Assembly (NCBI RefSeq): GCF_039851965.1
Contig: NZ_CP156674.1
Span: forward strand, 1 to 64,000
Length of the DNA: 64,000 nucleotides
Direction of reading: 5' to 3'
Source: Pseudalkalibacillus hwajinpoensis
Lineage (GTDB): Bacteria > Bacillota > Bacilli > Bacillales > Guptibacillaceae
Part shown: piece after piece, positions 27,127-36,949 of the stretch
Layout of the letters: every line of letters starts with the position of its first letter
Position numbering within the stretch: the first letter of the stretch is position 1
Position numbers and translations under genes: made by a program
The notes under the pieces: model-generated
The model's database searches: none
Seen by the model: only the letters and a program-made list of their open reading frames with translations
Told to the model about the DNA's origin: nothing

Positions 27127-27327
27127 TTATGCTTTTGTTACGTTAGCTGCTTGTGGTCCACGGTTACCTTCTACGATTTCGAAGTTAACTTCTTGGCCTT
27201 CGTCAAGTGTTTTGAAACCTTCGCCGTTGATTGCAGAGAAGTGTACGAATACGTCGTCTCCACCTTCAACTTCGATGAAACCGAAACCTTTTTCAGCGTT
27301 GAACCATTTTACTTTACCGTTTTGCAT
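27127..27327 (-). CDS. Cold-shock protein (CspA/CspB family)
   Basis: A 66-residue single cold-shock domain, exact family length. RNP1 is KGFGFIEV and RNP2 is VFVHFSAI. It binds single-stranded RNA/DNA and acts as an RNA chaperone. The start is set at the ATG preceded by TTAGGAGGCAA. A longer in-frame opening to 27414 covers the 5' leader, not protein. A leader of more than 100 bases is typical of csp mRNAs and may be temperature-responsive. Confidence 0.96.
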   Translation of the reverse strand: MQNGKVKWFNAEKGFGFIEVEGGDDVFVHFSAINGEGFKTLDEGQEVNFEIVEGNRGPQAANVTKA

Positions 27328-27552
27328 AAAAAATTGCCTCCTAATGTACCTCTTCGTACATAATTTAAAATTCACCACTTCACAATGTAATACGTTTACA
27401 TTAAAAAACTGCACCTTCTAAAAGAGGATTTAACTTTGTTACCCTCTTTCGAAGCTACAGCCAATTTAAATCCTAAATATATTAAAAGTAAAATGGTTTA
27501 AATATATAATAGCACCGGCCTTTTCAAAATGCAAACCATTCTGGGAATTTAT

Positions 27553-28765
27553 TTAGTGATTAAATGCTTTATTTCCCTCTATGCCTCGTTTTCCTTTTTC
27601 CTTAATTGGAAGCATCGAGCCCATTAAAGCAATACACGCTGCACCAATTAATATGCTTTGCACGCCTTTTGCTGCAAACACAATAAGAAGGGTGAAAACA
27701 AGTAAATCAAATATTGAATCAAGAATGGAAAGCAGAGAAATCGTTGTTGCTCTGACGTGGGATGGGATCATGTCATTACTTAATTGTGAATAGATTGGAT
27801 AGCGAATTGCTCCGACCCATCTTAGAAACAGCACAACAAATAGAATAATCCATAAGCGCTCGTGTAACAAAGCTGCCACCACAAGTCCTCCAGCGGATAG
27901 CAATCCAGATGCATACATCAAAATTGAGTAGGAAAACTTTTTTGCGCAGGGATCCAATGCTTCTTGAAGAAAAGAAGGCGAGAAGAGCCCCAGCAGTGTA
28001 AACAGAGCCAAGTAAGTAAACCGGCAATCCCGCTTCGGTTATTAACGGTTGATCGAATTTCTCAAAAACAGCTAACGTCGGAATGAACACTAACGTCAGG
28101 TTCAGAAACATGACCAGGAGTTGAGGGGCTTTTTTAATCACCCGTACCCCTTCGTAAATGCGCTTGATGGATGTTCCCGAGATGATGATATGAGACTATA
28201 GTTCTCGAATCCGAAACAGTAGTAATAATTCAAGGACATAACATCCTAAACTGAGCATAATGAGCAAATGAAATTGTTCCATCTGCAGGTCTCTCGCTAT
28301 AAATGAACCGCTTAAAACGGCAATAATCATAGCGATGAAGCCAGCAGATTGAATTTTCCCCATCGCCTCGTCCATCTGATGTTGCATATTGTCTATTTTC
28401 AATGATACATATAATAATGCTTCATCTGCACCCGAAAAAAAGGTGACCGATAAGCCATTTAAAATACTGAATACCATAAATAATTCGATATTATCTGCAA
28501 AAAATAGTACACAAATACTTACTAATTTAATCACTGATCCACAAAGAAATGACTGTTTTGGACCAAAACGATCAGCGAATACTCCGGTTGGAATTTCTCC
28601 AACTAAGACTGCGCCGCTCCAGCCTAACATAATGAGCAAAATGTCCGCTTCACTTAACCCGTTTTCTAAATAGAAGAGTGTGAGAACTGGCTGTAAAAAG
28701 CAAATTGTTCCGAAAAAAGTGACCCAGAATAAAGTAGTTGTGTTTCTCTTTGATATGGACTCCAT
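27553..28765 (-). pseudogene. MFS transporter broken by a stop and a frameshift
   Basis: The reading starts at 28765 with a normal MFS N-terminus (FADRFGPKQ loop), meets an in-frame TAG at 28196, continues in the same frame (IKRIYEGV, then IKKAPQLLVMFLN), and then needs a one-base shift at the A6 tract on the minus strand (plus-strand T6, 27938-27943) to reach the C-terminal half (ALLHERLWIILFVV, PIYSQLSNDMIP) ending at 27553. Joined, it gives about 400 residues and 12 membrane spans, a normal size. Two independent lesions argue for real inactivation. A sequencing error at the homopolymer could explain one of them. Confidence 0.85.
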
Positions 28766-28931
28766 CTTCCTCCAACTTTCATTGTATGTTCCGACAATAA
28801 AAATCAGGAGGGTTTAAAGGTTAACGTATAAATTGATCCCCCCTGATTTGATGGATTGAAAGTAGAATGTTTAACATGTGTATTCCTCCTCTTCATTATC
28901 AAGAAAATTATAACAAATTAAGCCGTTGGCT

Positions 28932-29205
28932 ACGATAGATAATCGAGATCCTTTTAAGATGATGCGATACGTTGATATAGAATGGGGATATGGTATGGAG
29001 GCACCTATACTTACACGACAATTTGAAGCGGGTATACCTGAAATTGAAGCAAGGGGATTTGGAAAGGTATAGGGAAAGTTATTCAGAGAACAGCTATCTC
29101 TATCAAAGGATTCTTCATACAGCGTGCCACAAAGTCTGGATATGATAATCCATATGATTGATTGGATTTGATCATTCAAGCTATTCAAGCGATGAAGCAT
29201 CTCTT
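28932..29205 (+). pseudogene. Decayed coding remnant, family not recognised
   Basis: Three frames in succession give protein-like text: DPFKMMRYVDIEWGYGMEAP, then YRESYSENSYLYQRILHTAC, then DNPYDWLDLI-like and IQAIQAMKHLLKDH. At least two frameshifts and one stop separate them, and no start is present. The order suggests a single former gene of some 90 or more residues whose 5' part is missing. The function is unknown. Confidence 0.5.
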
Positions 29206-29293
29206 GAAAGATCACTTGAGCGAATTAGTGTTGCTCCATTTGTAAATCTTTTATAATGGACGTATACCAATTTTTACAAAGGAGTGTCCGAAC

Positions 29294-29707
29294 ATGGCAA
29301 TTGAAAATCCGTCTCGTCAAGAAATAGGGAAAATTTTAAAAGAGAACAAGCGGATTGCGGTAGTCGGTTTATCGAATAATCCGAATCGCACCTCGTTTAT
29401 GGTCTCGCAGGCTATGAAGGATGCTGGATATGAAATTATTCCAGTCAATCCAACCATTGATGAAGCGCTTGGGGTAAAAGCTGTAGGGTCACTAAAAGAA
29501 ATTGAAGGGCACGTGGATATCGTGAATGTATTCAGGCGTAGTGAATACCTTCCAGACGTTATGAAAGACGCTGTCGAAATTGGAGCAGATGTGTTTTGGG
29601 CACAATTGGGTGTCGAGAATGAAGAAGCTTATGAATATGGGAAAAAACATCAAATTAAGATGGTCATGGATCGGTGCATTAAAGTTGAGCATGCGATGAC
29701 CAAATAA
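29294..29707 (+). CDS. CoA-binding domain protein (YccU-like)
   Basis: A 137-residue protein consisting of a single Rossmann-like CoA-binding domain, as in succinyl-CoA synthetase alpha. VVGLSNNPNRTSFMV is the nucleotide loop near residues 21-35, and the C-terminal VMDRCIKVEH is typical of the YccU family. Its cellular role is not defined. ACAAAGGAGTG precedes the ATG and a strong bidirectional terminator follows. Confidence 0.9.
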   Translation: MAIENPSRQEIGKILKENKRIAVVGLSNNPNRTSFMVSQAMKDAGYEIIPVNPTIDEALGVKAVGSLKEIEGHVDIVNVFRRSEYLPDVMKDAVEIGADVFWAQLGVENEEAYEYGKKHQIKMVMDRCIKVEHAMTK

Positions 29708-29714
29708 TGTAAAA

Positions 29715-29737
29715 GGGCGTTATCAAACGCCCATTTT
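29715..29737. terminator. Bidirectional terminator between convergent genes
   Basis: GGGCGTT and AACGCCC pair with a 4-base loop. A T-run follows on the plus strand and an A-run flanks the other side, so it can serve both the CoA-binding gene and the SIMPL gene. Confidence 0.8.
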
Positions 29738-30378
29738 TACTGATTTAACAAATAAACAAGAGTGATTTGAGCAGAAATGCGCAATTGGCCTGGCTGAATA
29801 ACGGTTGCGCTATATTCTGCAAATGCTCTTGGAGAAGGCGTCAATGATTGCTCTTCTATGATTTGATGGGGCACATCTGGAAGTGAAATTTGAAAAGCCC
29901 CTGCACAATTGGAAGCTTTCAAATTCGCCTGTTCGATCGCCATTCGCTGAGCTTTCAGGTAATACGCTTGTGGGTCGCTTATTTGAAATTGGATATTCGA
30001 AATGGTTGTTGCTCCTGCCGTTACAGCTGTATCAAGGACTAAACCCGTTTCCTGAACTTGCTCGATTCGAATGTTAAGTAAATGAGTTACTTTATATCCA
30101 ACAAAAATTTTCGTGCCGTCTTCAAATCGATACTCTTCTTCAATGCGATAATCTAATGTTTGGATGTTCCTGCTCTGAATACCGATTTCTATCAAAGAGG
30201 ATACGATCTGTGATATGATTTCAGCATTTTTTTGTTGCGCCTCACTTATACTGTCAGAAGTTGTTTCTGCTCCAACTGTAGCAGTGGCTATATTTGGAGT
30301 CGCTTCCACACTACCTGATCCATAAACGGTTAACGTGTTATCACATATACAATCGCTTTTATTATCATTCCGATTCAA
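29737..30378 (-). CDS. SIMPL (DUF541) domain protein
   Basis: A 213-residue SIMPL-domain protein: LTVYGSGSVEATPNIATATV near the N-terminus, repeated VxxGxxxIxxIQFQISD-type strands and a C-terminal LRISAQITLVY. Many family members carry a signal peptide. This one starts with a short polar Asn/Asp/Cys-rich segment (MNRNDNKSDCICDN) and no signal, so it is probably cytoplasmic. The start is TTG after GAAGTGG. The molecular function of the family is poorly known. Confidence 0.85.
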   Translation of the reverse strand: MNRNDNKSDCICDNTLTVYGSGSVEATPNIATATVGAETTSDSISEAQQKNAEIISQIVSSLIEIGIQSRNIQTLDYRIEEEYRFEDGTKIFVGYKVTHLLNIRIEQVQETGLVLDTAVTAGATTISNIQFQISDPQAYYLKAQRMAIEQANLKASNCAGAFQISLPDVPHQIIEEQSLTPSPRAFAEYSATVIQPGQLRISAQITLVYLLNQ

Positions 30379-30556
30379 TTAAAACCACTTCTTTCTAAAG
30401 TTTTACACATCATTGCAAATAATAATGACAAAGGAAGGCGCTTTCTCCTTCTTTCTCTCCTCGAAGTATTCTCCTATTATCATAAATAATGAGGACAAAA
30501 GAAGGCTCTCTTTGTTAAACTTTTACGTAAGCGTTTTGAAATAAGGAGGAATCATC

Positions 30557-31795
30557 TTGCCAGAACAAACTATGCTCAAAAAATATGCTGAACTTGCGCT
30601 CAAATGTGGCGTTAATCTCCAAGAAAATCAAATGCTCGTTGTTAACTCATCAATAGAAGGAGCGCCATTTGCGCGAATGGTTGTCAAAATAGCATACGAA
30701 ATGGGAGCCAAAACCGTACATATTAATTGGAGTGACGATACCCTCGATCGTTTATGGTATGAGAATGCTGCCCAGGAGGTGCTTGAAAACGTACCTGAAT
30801 GGCGTGTAAAAATGTTTGATCACTTCGCAGAAGAAGGAGCAGCGATTCTTTCCATCCGCTCGACAAATCCTGATTTATTGAAGGGTATCGAGTCTTCACG
30901 AATCTCTGCTTCTAATAAAGCTGCTGGTGACGCAATGAAGAACTTCCGTAAATATACGATGAATGACAAAATCACCTGGTCAATCGTGGCGATTCCAAAT
31001 GGTGAATGGGCGAAGAAAATTTTCCCTGAAACAAGCGAAGCGAAAGCAATCGAACAGCTATGGGAGCAAATTTTCAAAATTACACGGGTTGATCAGGAAG
31101 ATCCTGTGGAAGCATGGAATAAACATAATGCGACACTTTCAAAAGCAAAAGATGTCTTGAATGACCACAAATACAAGAAGCTCATTTATAAAGCACCCGG
31201 AACGGATCTTACAATTGAACTTCCTGAGGGGCACATCTGGAAAGGCGGATCGTCACCTTCTGAAAAAGGGATTGAATTTAATGCAAATATGCCGACGGAA
31301 GAAGTGTTCACCCTTCCTCATAAATATGGGGTAAATGGAACAGTGTCGAGTACAAAGCCTCTTAGTTATGGTGGGAACTTAATAAATAATTTCTCTCTTA
31401 CATTTAAAGAAGGTAAAGTTGTTGATTTTTCCGCTGAAGAAGGACAGGAAACGTTAGAAAACCTTCTTAACATGGATGAAGGAGCTCGCCGACTTGGCGA
31501 AATTGCAATCGTTCCACATGAGTCTCCCATTTCCCAATCTGGATTAATTTTCTTTAATACCCTTTATGATGAAAATGCATCCTGTCACCTTGCTTTAGGA
31601 AAAGCCTACCCAAGTAGTGTTAAAGGCGGAGCTGCAATGGATGATGATGCCCTTGATGCAAACGGTGTAAACAATAGCATTACGCACGTGGACTTTATGA
31701 TGGGTTCAGGCGAACTTGACATTGATGGTGTAAAAGAAGACGGTTCCACGGAAGCTATTTTCCGCAATGGAAACTGGGCTATTAATGTGAAATAA
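30557..31795 (+). CDS. Aminopeptidase of family M29 (AmpS type)
   Basis: A 412-residue M29 aminopeptidase of full length. The start is TTG, set by AAGGAGG 7 bases upstream. Late motifs EIAIVPHESPI, FNTLYDENASCHLALGKAYP and NSITHVDFMMGSGELDIDG hold the Glu, His, Tyr and Asp ligands of the two-metal centre. It removes N-terminal residues from peptides in the cytoplasm. It is monocistronic, ending at a strong terminator. Confidence 0.94.
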   Translation: MPEQTMLKKYAELALKCGVNLQENQMLVVNSSIEGAPFARMVVKIAYEMGAKTVHINWSDDTLDRLWYENAAQEVLENVPEWRVKMFDHFAEEGAAILSIRSTNPDLLKGIESSRISASNKAAGDAMKNFRKYTMNDKITWSIVAIPNGEWAKKIFPETSEAKAIEQLWEQIFKITRVDQEDPVEAWNKHNATLSKAKDVLNDHKYKKLIYKAPGTDLTIELPEGHIWKGGSSPSEKGIEFNANMPTEEVFTLPHKYGVNGTVSSTKPLSYGGNLINNFSLTFKEGKVVDFSAEEGQETLENLLNMDEGARRLGEIAIVPHESPISQSGLIFFNTLYDENASCHLALGKAYPSSVKGGAAMDDDALDANGVNNSITHVDFMMGSGELDIDGVKEDGSTEAIFRNGNWAINVK

Positions 31796-31802
31796 AAAAG
31801 AT

Positions 31803-31836
31803 AACGCTCTGGCTCGTGAAGCCGGAGCGTTTTTTA
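31803..31836 (+). terminator. Intrinsic terminator after the aminopeptidase gene
   Basis: AACGCTC-GGCT and AGCC-GAGCGTT form a nearly perfect stem followed by TTTTT. Confidence 0.9.
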
Positions 31837-31911
31837 GAATAACCTGTTAAACATTGCCAACAATGTGCTCTCATTCCTATAATGGAAGAAAACAATGTGT
31901 GGTGACTTACA

Positions 31912-33195
31912 ATGACGAGCGTAGAAAAGTTGTCTGGAATTCGTTTAAAAAATTACCTGGAATTCAGGAAAAACCCACTTGTCTTTTTATCTGAAACGCG
32001 AAATATTGCAGACTTTGTTGAGCTTGGCGCTTCCTCATTCGTCGTTCATCATCCTGGTGCCATGAAGGAAATTCTCGTGTCGAAAGCATCCTCTTTCGAA
32101 AAAGGGTCTTCCGCTTCGATACTAAGCAAGACAATTGGGAGAGGAATCTTAACTTCCGAGGGAGAAACTCATAACAGACAGAGAAAAATGACCATGCCAG
32201 CATTTCATAAAGAGAAATTAGCAGGATATATGAAGGTGATTCAATCTGAGACGCTTAAGCTGATTGACTCGTGGAAAGGTGGCGAGACGTTATGCGTAAG
32301 TAATGAAATGATGAAACTAACACTTTGTATTATCTTGAAAACAATGTTTGGTAAGGATATAAGCGAGCCTGAGAGCGACGAGCTCGCACAAGCTGTATCC
32401 GACATTATTGAAAAATCAGCAGGAGACCTGTTTCTTCCATTTCCTGTGCCGGGCTTTATCCCGACTCCTAGAAATCATCGCTACCATGCTGGGAAAGAAA
32501 AGCTTCTTGCACTGACGGATGAATTAATTGCACATACTCCAAAAGGCGATCACTTGCTCCATCTTCTACAAACCACAACACTCTCAAATGGATCGCCGCT
32601 TTCTAAAGAAGAGATAAGAAGCCAAATTTTAACGATGTTGATTGCAGGGCATGAAACGACTGCCAACGTACTTTCCTGGATGTGGTATGAATTAGCCTCA
32701 CAGCCCGAAGTGGAAGAAAGGTTAGTCGAAGAGTGGCATAACACAAAGGAGGGTGTCAAAAATCAAACAATGACGGGGCAATTCTTGAAAGAAACCTTGA
32801 GACTTTATCCCGCAGCGTGGGTGTTGTTACGAGAAGCGCCTGAACCAGTTTATCTTAAGGGCCATTATTTTAAAAAGGGAGCATCCTTCCTTCTTAGCCC
32901 CTATTTAATGCACCGAAATCCCGCATTTTTCAAAAACCCTGATGTGTTCGATGTGAATCGCTTTTCTACTGAAAATGCCAAAAAATTGACTTCTTTCGCT
33001 TACTTGCCTTTTGGGACCGGGCCTAGAAGCTGCATTGGAAGTCAGTTTGCTATGAACGAGGCGCAGCTCATATTTTCGCTAATAGGTAGAGCGGTTCATT
33101 TTGAAATGCTAGAGAACCATCATCCCATTCAAGCAGAACCACTCGTGTCATTACGTATTCAAAATGGACTGTACATGAGGATGCACAAACGATAA
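31912..33195 (+). CDS. Cytochrome P450
   Basis: A 427-residue soluble P450. The I-helix oxygen-binding motif is AGHETT (residues 245-250), the K-helix ExxR is ETLR (294-297) and the haem-ligand loop is FGTGPRSCIG with Cys374. It lacks a reductase domain and therefore needs separate redox partners, none of which are adjacent. The substrate is unknown. The ribosome site (GTGTGGTGA) is weak. The helicase gene begins 15 bases downstream, so the two are co-transcribed, without an obvious functional link. Confidence 0.94.
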   Translation: MTSVEKLSGIRLKNYLEFRKNPLVFLSETRNIADFVELGASSFVVHHPGAMKEILVSKASSFEKGSSASILSKTIGRGILTSEGETHNRQRKMTMPAFHKEKLAGYMKVIQSETLKLIDSWKGGETLCVSNEMMKLTLCIILKTMFGKDISEPESDELAQAVSDIIEKSAGDLFLPFPVPGFIPTPRNHRYHAGKEKLLALTDELIAHTPKGDHLLHLLQTTTLSNGSPLSKEEIRSQILTMLIAGHETTANVLSWMWYELASQPEVEERLVEEWHNTKEGVKNQTMTGQFLKETLRLYPAAWVLLREAPEPVYLKGHYFKKGASFLLSPYLMHRNPAFFKNPDVFDVNRFSTENAKKLTSFAYLPFGTGPRSCIGSQFAMNEAQLIFSLIGRAVHFEMLENHHPIQAEPLVSLRIQNGLYMRMHKR

Positions 33196-33210
33196 GTATA
33201 GGTGATGTAT

Positions 33211-35487
33211 ATGAATGAAGTAATCCACGTATCAGTTAGACCACTTGTAGAATACGCGTATCGAAGCGGAAGCATTGATGCGCGTTTTCGAACAGCCACA
33301 ACGATGACAGAAGGAACCCGTCTCCACCAAATGATTCAGAAAACATACGGAGAAGGAGATCGGAAGGAAGTTCCTTTTGAGACGGTAATCAACTACGAAG
33401 AGCTCTCTTTTCAGATTGAAGGCAGGTGTGATGGTCTCTTGCAGGTGGAGAATGGGCTTATGATTGATGAAATCAAATCTACTTTTCTTCCGTTAGGTGA
33501 CATCAGAGAGCACTCTCACCCTGTCTACTGGGCTCAAGCTAAATGCTACGCCTATATGGCCGCTCAAGATCATGAAGTTGATGAACTCATCGTTCAACTT
33601 ACATATATCCAATCAGATTCAAATGAAGTTGTTCGTTTTCGACAGCGTGTGACGCTTACTGAGCTAACCGCTTTTATGAATGAAGTGGTTGGAAGGTACG
33701 TGCCTTTTGTCAGATGGAAACGAAAGCATATCGAGTTAAGTACGGAAACGAGCAAGGCTCTGGCATTTCCTTTCGATACGTACCGTGAAGGGCAGCGGAA
33801 GTTTGCAGGTTCTGTTTATAAAACGGTTCAGGATGGAGCGACGTTGTTTGCAACTGCTCCAACTGGAATAGGAAAAACAATCAGTACTTTATTTCCGGTG
33901 ATGAAAGCGATGGGAGAAGGATTTGGACAGAAGCTTTTCTATTTAACTGCTAAAACTATAACCAGAGAAACGGCTCAGGAAGCGTTCAAGCTTATGGAGA
34001 ACAAAGGACTGCACTCAACTTCCGTTACGATTACAGCAAAAGAAAAAATCTGTTTTAAAGAAAAAACCATCTGTCAAAAAGACTATTGCGAGTATGCAGA
34101 TGGCTACTACGATCGCATTAATGACGGGATACTTGATATCTTATCGAACGAGACACTAATGAAGCGAGAAGTGATTGAACAATATGCTCACAAACACCGG
34201 CTCTGTCCATTTGAATTTTCGATTGATCTTTCGTATACAGCGGATGCAGTTATTTGTGATTATAACTACTTATTTGATCCCCGGGTATCCTTAAAACGAT
34301 TGATTGAGGAACAAAAGAAACAGACAACGCTTCTTGTTGATGAGGCACACAATCTCGTTGATCGTGCGAGAGAAATGTTTTCTGCAGAGCTTCATAAATC
34401 CCCGTTTCTAAAACTGATAAGGTCTTACAAAGGACGAAATGATGCGATTGCACGCTCTGCAACTGCTCTCAATCAAACGTTTATCGAACTTCGAAAGAGT
34501 TGTGAAAACGGCATGGTAGTACTGGAAGAAGTGGATGAAGAACTCCTTGTTCAGATGGATACCTTTATTCAAGCCAGTGAAAAGGAATTACTTGCACAAG
34601 GAAACGATGAAGAACTGCTTGACTGCTACTTTGCTGCGCAGAACTTTATCCGGATCGCAAAGCTCTATGATCATCGCTTTACCACCTATGTTCTTGCCGG
34701 AAAATCAGAAGTAAGCATGAAGCTGTTCTGTCTCGATCCGTCTAATCAGCTTCAGAAAATGAGAAAAGGGTTTTTAGCGACCACTTTCTTTTCTGCCACG
34801 TTCGCGCCGTTGTCTTATTATCAGGATATGCTCGGATGGAAGGAAGAAGATTACGCTGTGAAGGTTCCGTCTCCCTTCAAAAGAGAACATGCACGGGTGT
34901 ATATTGCACCTATTTCCATCCGTTATCGGGATCGGGAGCATACAATGCAGTCGCTTGTTACTCTCCTTAGTCGGGTTGTGATGGAAAATCAGGGGAACTA
35001 CCTGTTTTTCTTTCCTTCTTACGGATATATGGAGCACGTGTACAACGAATTTTCCTCTCAGGTCGAAATTGAAACGATTATACAAACGAGTGGGATGACA
35101 GAACAGGAGCGGGAGAGATTTCTGGGAAATTTCCAATCAGACCGAAAGCAGAGCTTGATCGGATTTGCGGTCGTAGGAGGGGTTTTTTCTGAAGGTATTG
35201 ATCTAAAAGGTGATCGCTTAACAGGTGTTGCTGTCGTAGGTGTCGGGCTACCTAATTTTGACACTGAACGCAAGTTAATGAAAGATTACTTTGATCAAAA
35301 AGGGCGAAATGGCTTTGAGTATACGTATGTTTATCCAGGGATAAACCGTGTTCAACAGGCTGGTGGTAGACTTATTCGTACCGAAACAGATAAAGGAATA
35401 CTTCTACTTGTTGATAGCCGTTTCCTAGAAAGACGTTACCAGTCACTTCTTCCGTATGAATGGAAACATTTTGAAGTCTTGCGTTAA
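33211..35487 (+). CDS. DinG/XPD-type helicase with N-terminal PD-(D/E)XK nuclease-like domain
   Basis: A 758-residue superfamily 2 helicase. Residues 1-170 contain EGRCDGLL and IDEIKST, the Asp...Glu-x-Lys layout of PD-(D/E)XK nucleases of the Cas4/AddB type. The helicase part has Walker A TAPTGIGKT (Lys222), a cysteine set (KICFK, TICQKDYC, RLCPFE) that matches the XPD/DinG 4Fe-4S site, the DEAH box VDEAHN and a C-terminal QAGGRLIRT motif VI. It is probably a DNA repair or recombination enzyme. The ATG at 33211 is chosen because AGGTGATG sits at the right distance. Confidence 0.9.
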   Translation: MNEVIHVSVRPLVEYAYRSGSIDARFRTATTMTEGTRLHQMIQKTYGEGDRKEVPFETVINYEELSFQIEGRCDGLLQVENGLMIDEIKSTFLPLGDIREHSHPVYWAQAKCYAYMAAQDHEVDELIVQLTYIQSDSNEVVRFRQRVTLTELTAFMNEVVGRYVPFVRWKRKHIELSTETSKALAFPFDTYREGQRKFAGSVYKTVQDGATLFATAPTGIGKTISTLFPVMKAMGEGFGQKLFYLTAKTITRETAQEAFKLMENKGLHSTSVTITAKEKICFKEKTICQKDYCEYADGYYDRINDGILDILSNETLMKREVIEQYAHKHRLCPFEFSIDLSYTADAVICDYNYLFDPRVSLKRLIEEQKKQTTLLVDEAHNLVDRAREMFSAELHKSPFLKLIRSYKGRNDAIARSATALNQTFIELRKSCENGMVVLEEVDEELLVQMDTFIQASEKELLAQGNDEELLDCYFAAQNFIRIAKLYDHRFTTYVLAGKSEVSMKLFCLDPSNQLQKMRKGFLATTFFSATFAPLSYYQDMLGWKEEDYAVKVPSPFKREHARVYIAPISIRYRDREHTMQSLVTLLSRVVMENQGNYLFFFPSYGYMEHVYNEFSSQVEIETIIQTSGMTEQERERFLGNFQSDRKQSLIGFAVVGGVFSEGIDLKGDRLTGVAVVGVGLPNFDTERKLMKDYFDQKGRNGFEYTYVYPGINRVQQAGGRLIRTETDKGILLLVDSRFLERRYQSLLPYEWKHFEVLR

Positions 35488-35529
35488 TCATAGAATCTTA
35501 CTACTTAGTTTTGGAAAGGCTGTGATCGG

Positions 35530-36660
35530 ATGAACAAAGCTGATTGTAATAAACTTGATCAGTATATCAGAAACGTACAGGAGGACCTTCATCGTATTCC
35601 AGAGCCTGCTTTTAAAGAAGAACAAACAGCCTCCTACATAGCGAGAGAGCTTAAAAGAATGGGCTATTTCGTGAAGACCGGTATAGCGGGCACTGGTGTT
35701 ACTGCAACAATGCCAGGGAAGAAGAATTATCCATGTGTCGCCGTCCGTGCCGATATGGACTGTATTACTCATGAAGATGGGGGGAAGATTACTTATCGTC
35801 ATTCCTGTGGTCATGACGCACATTCAAGCATCGCACTTGGAATTGCAAAACATTTTAGCGAAAATCGCGAAGCCATTACTGGATCGATCGTCTTTATTTT
35901 TCAACCTGCTGAAGAAATCATGCAGGGCGCTAAAGCCATGACGGATGAAGGGGTTTTAAAAGATGTTGATGTACTGATTGGCTATCATTTGCGAACGGAA
36001 GAAGAGTGCCCGATGGGAAGTATGGCGCCCGCTCTCATGCATAGTGCAACTACAATTGTCTCAGGGGAAATTAAAGGGAAAACAGCACATGGAGGGAGAC
36101 CACATCATGGTGTGAATGTGATTGATGTGATGGCTACTCTTTTGAGCGCGGTTAACACAATCCGTTCGAATCCGCAGTCTGGTACAAGCATCACGTTTAC
36201 GAGGATAAGCGCGGGAGGCGGGTCATTAAACGTTATCCCGGGTAGTGCTACCTTTGCTCTTGATATTCGTAGTCGTGATAATGAGGAACTTAATCGAGTA
36301 ATATCAAATCTGGATTCCATTTTTCAAAATTGTGCTGCAATGCATGATGCTAAGATAACATACAGTATTGAAGGGGCGGTACCTGCGCCCAGGTATTCAG
36401 GACGACTGATTGAAGAGGCCCGAGAGTCAATTGAAGCGGTACTTGGAAAAGGAAAAGCGATTCCTCCTATTGTGACACCGGGAGGAGAAGATTTTCATTA
36501 CTATACAGCGTTATCTGATGTCGAAGCAGTATATTTAGGAATAGGTGCAAACGTGTCACCAGGTTTACATGATCCCGCTATGACATTTGAAAAGAAATCA
36601 CTAGTTGACGCGGTCCAGGTTGTAAGTCATTTGATGGGACAATTGATGAAGCAGAAGTAA
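35530..36660 (+). CDS. M20-family amidohydrolase (N-acyl amino acid hydrolase type)
   Basis: A 376-residue M20 peptidase/aminoacylase. Metal-binding segments are RADMDC, HSCGHDAHSS, PAEEIMQGA, GYHLR and the C-terminal GGEDFHYY. A dimerisation domain lies between about residues 180 and 290 (GKTAHGGRPHHGVN). It likely removes acyl groups from amino acids or related amides. Its 3' end faces a TPP-riboswitch transcript on the other strand. One TPP-regulated M20 protein (YlmB) is known in Bacillus, but here the riboswitch points the wrong way to control this gene. Confidence 0.92.
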   Translation: MNKADCNKLDQYIRNVQEDLHRIPEPAFKEEQTASYIARELKRMGYFVKTGIAGTGVTATMPGKKNYPCVAVRADMDCITHEDGGKITYRHSCGHDAHSSIALGIAKHFSENREAITGSIVFIFQPAEEIMQGAKAMTDEGVLKDVDVLIGYHLRTEEECPMGSMAPALMHSATTIVSGEIKGKTAHGGRPHHGVNVIDVMATLLSAVNTIRSNPQSGTSITFTRISAGGGSLNVIPGSATFALDIRSRDNEELNRVISNLDSIFQNCAAMHDAKITYSIEGAVPAPRYSGRLIEEARESIEAVLGKGKAIPPIVTPGGEDFHYYTALSDVEAVYLGIGANVSPGLHDPAMTFEKKSLVDAVQVVSHLMGQLMKQK

Positions 36661-36684
36661 AACCCGCTAGCGCTCGCGGGTTTT
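36659..36684. terminator. Bidirectional terminator between the M20 gene and the TPP-riboswitch transcript
   Basis: AAAACCCGC and GCGGGTTTT form a perfect 9-bp stem with an 8-base loop. The A- and T-rich flanks allow function on both strands. Confidence 0.85.
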
Positions 36685-36866
36685 ACGCTTATGTATAGCC
36701 ACATGGTTTGATGGTAGCTCATCTCCCTTGAACATATACTCAAAACGTGTGGTATTGAGGAAGATTTCCTCGAGGAGCAATAGTTCCTCCTCGATTTTTC
36801 CTAATGTCACTTGATCAACTCGTCTTTTCGTTCTTCGACTACTTTAACAACATCATCCTTCTTCAT
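36667..36866 (-). other. Two tiny overlapping ORFs downstream of the TPP riboswitch
   Basis: On the minus strand an ATG ORF at 36866 encodes 19 residues (MKKDDVVKVVEERKDELIK) and ends in AAGTGA. A GTG ORF begins inside that stop (36810) and encodes 47 residues, including LGKIEEELLLLEEIFLNTTR and FEYMFKGDELPSNHVAI, and runs into the terminator. GGGAGTGTTGTG precedes the first ATG. The overlap looks like translational coupling, but a frameshifted single small gene is equally possible. No known thiamine gene is recognised in it. Confidence 0.45.
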
Positions 36867-36949
36867 CACAACACTCCCATTTAGAATACAAAAAAACACC
36901 GCTCCTAAAAACGAAGTGATGCTGCTCGTGCATAAAAGCCCACCACATA

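Noticed and set aside
30526..30539. cre-like sequence before the aminopeptidase gene
   Set aside because: CGTAAGCGTTTTGA misses two key consensus bases, so I did not call it.
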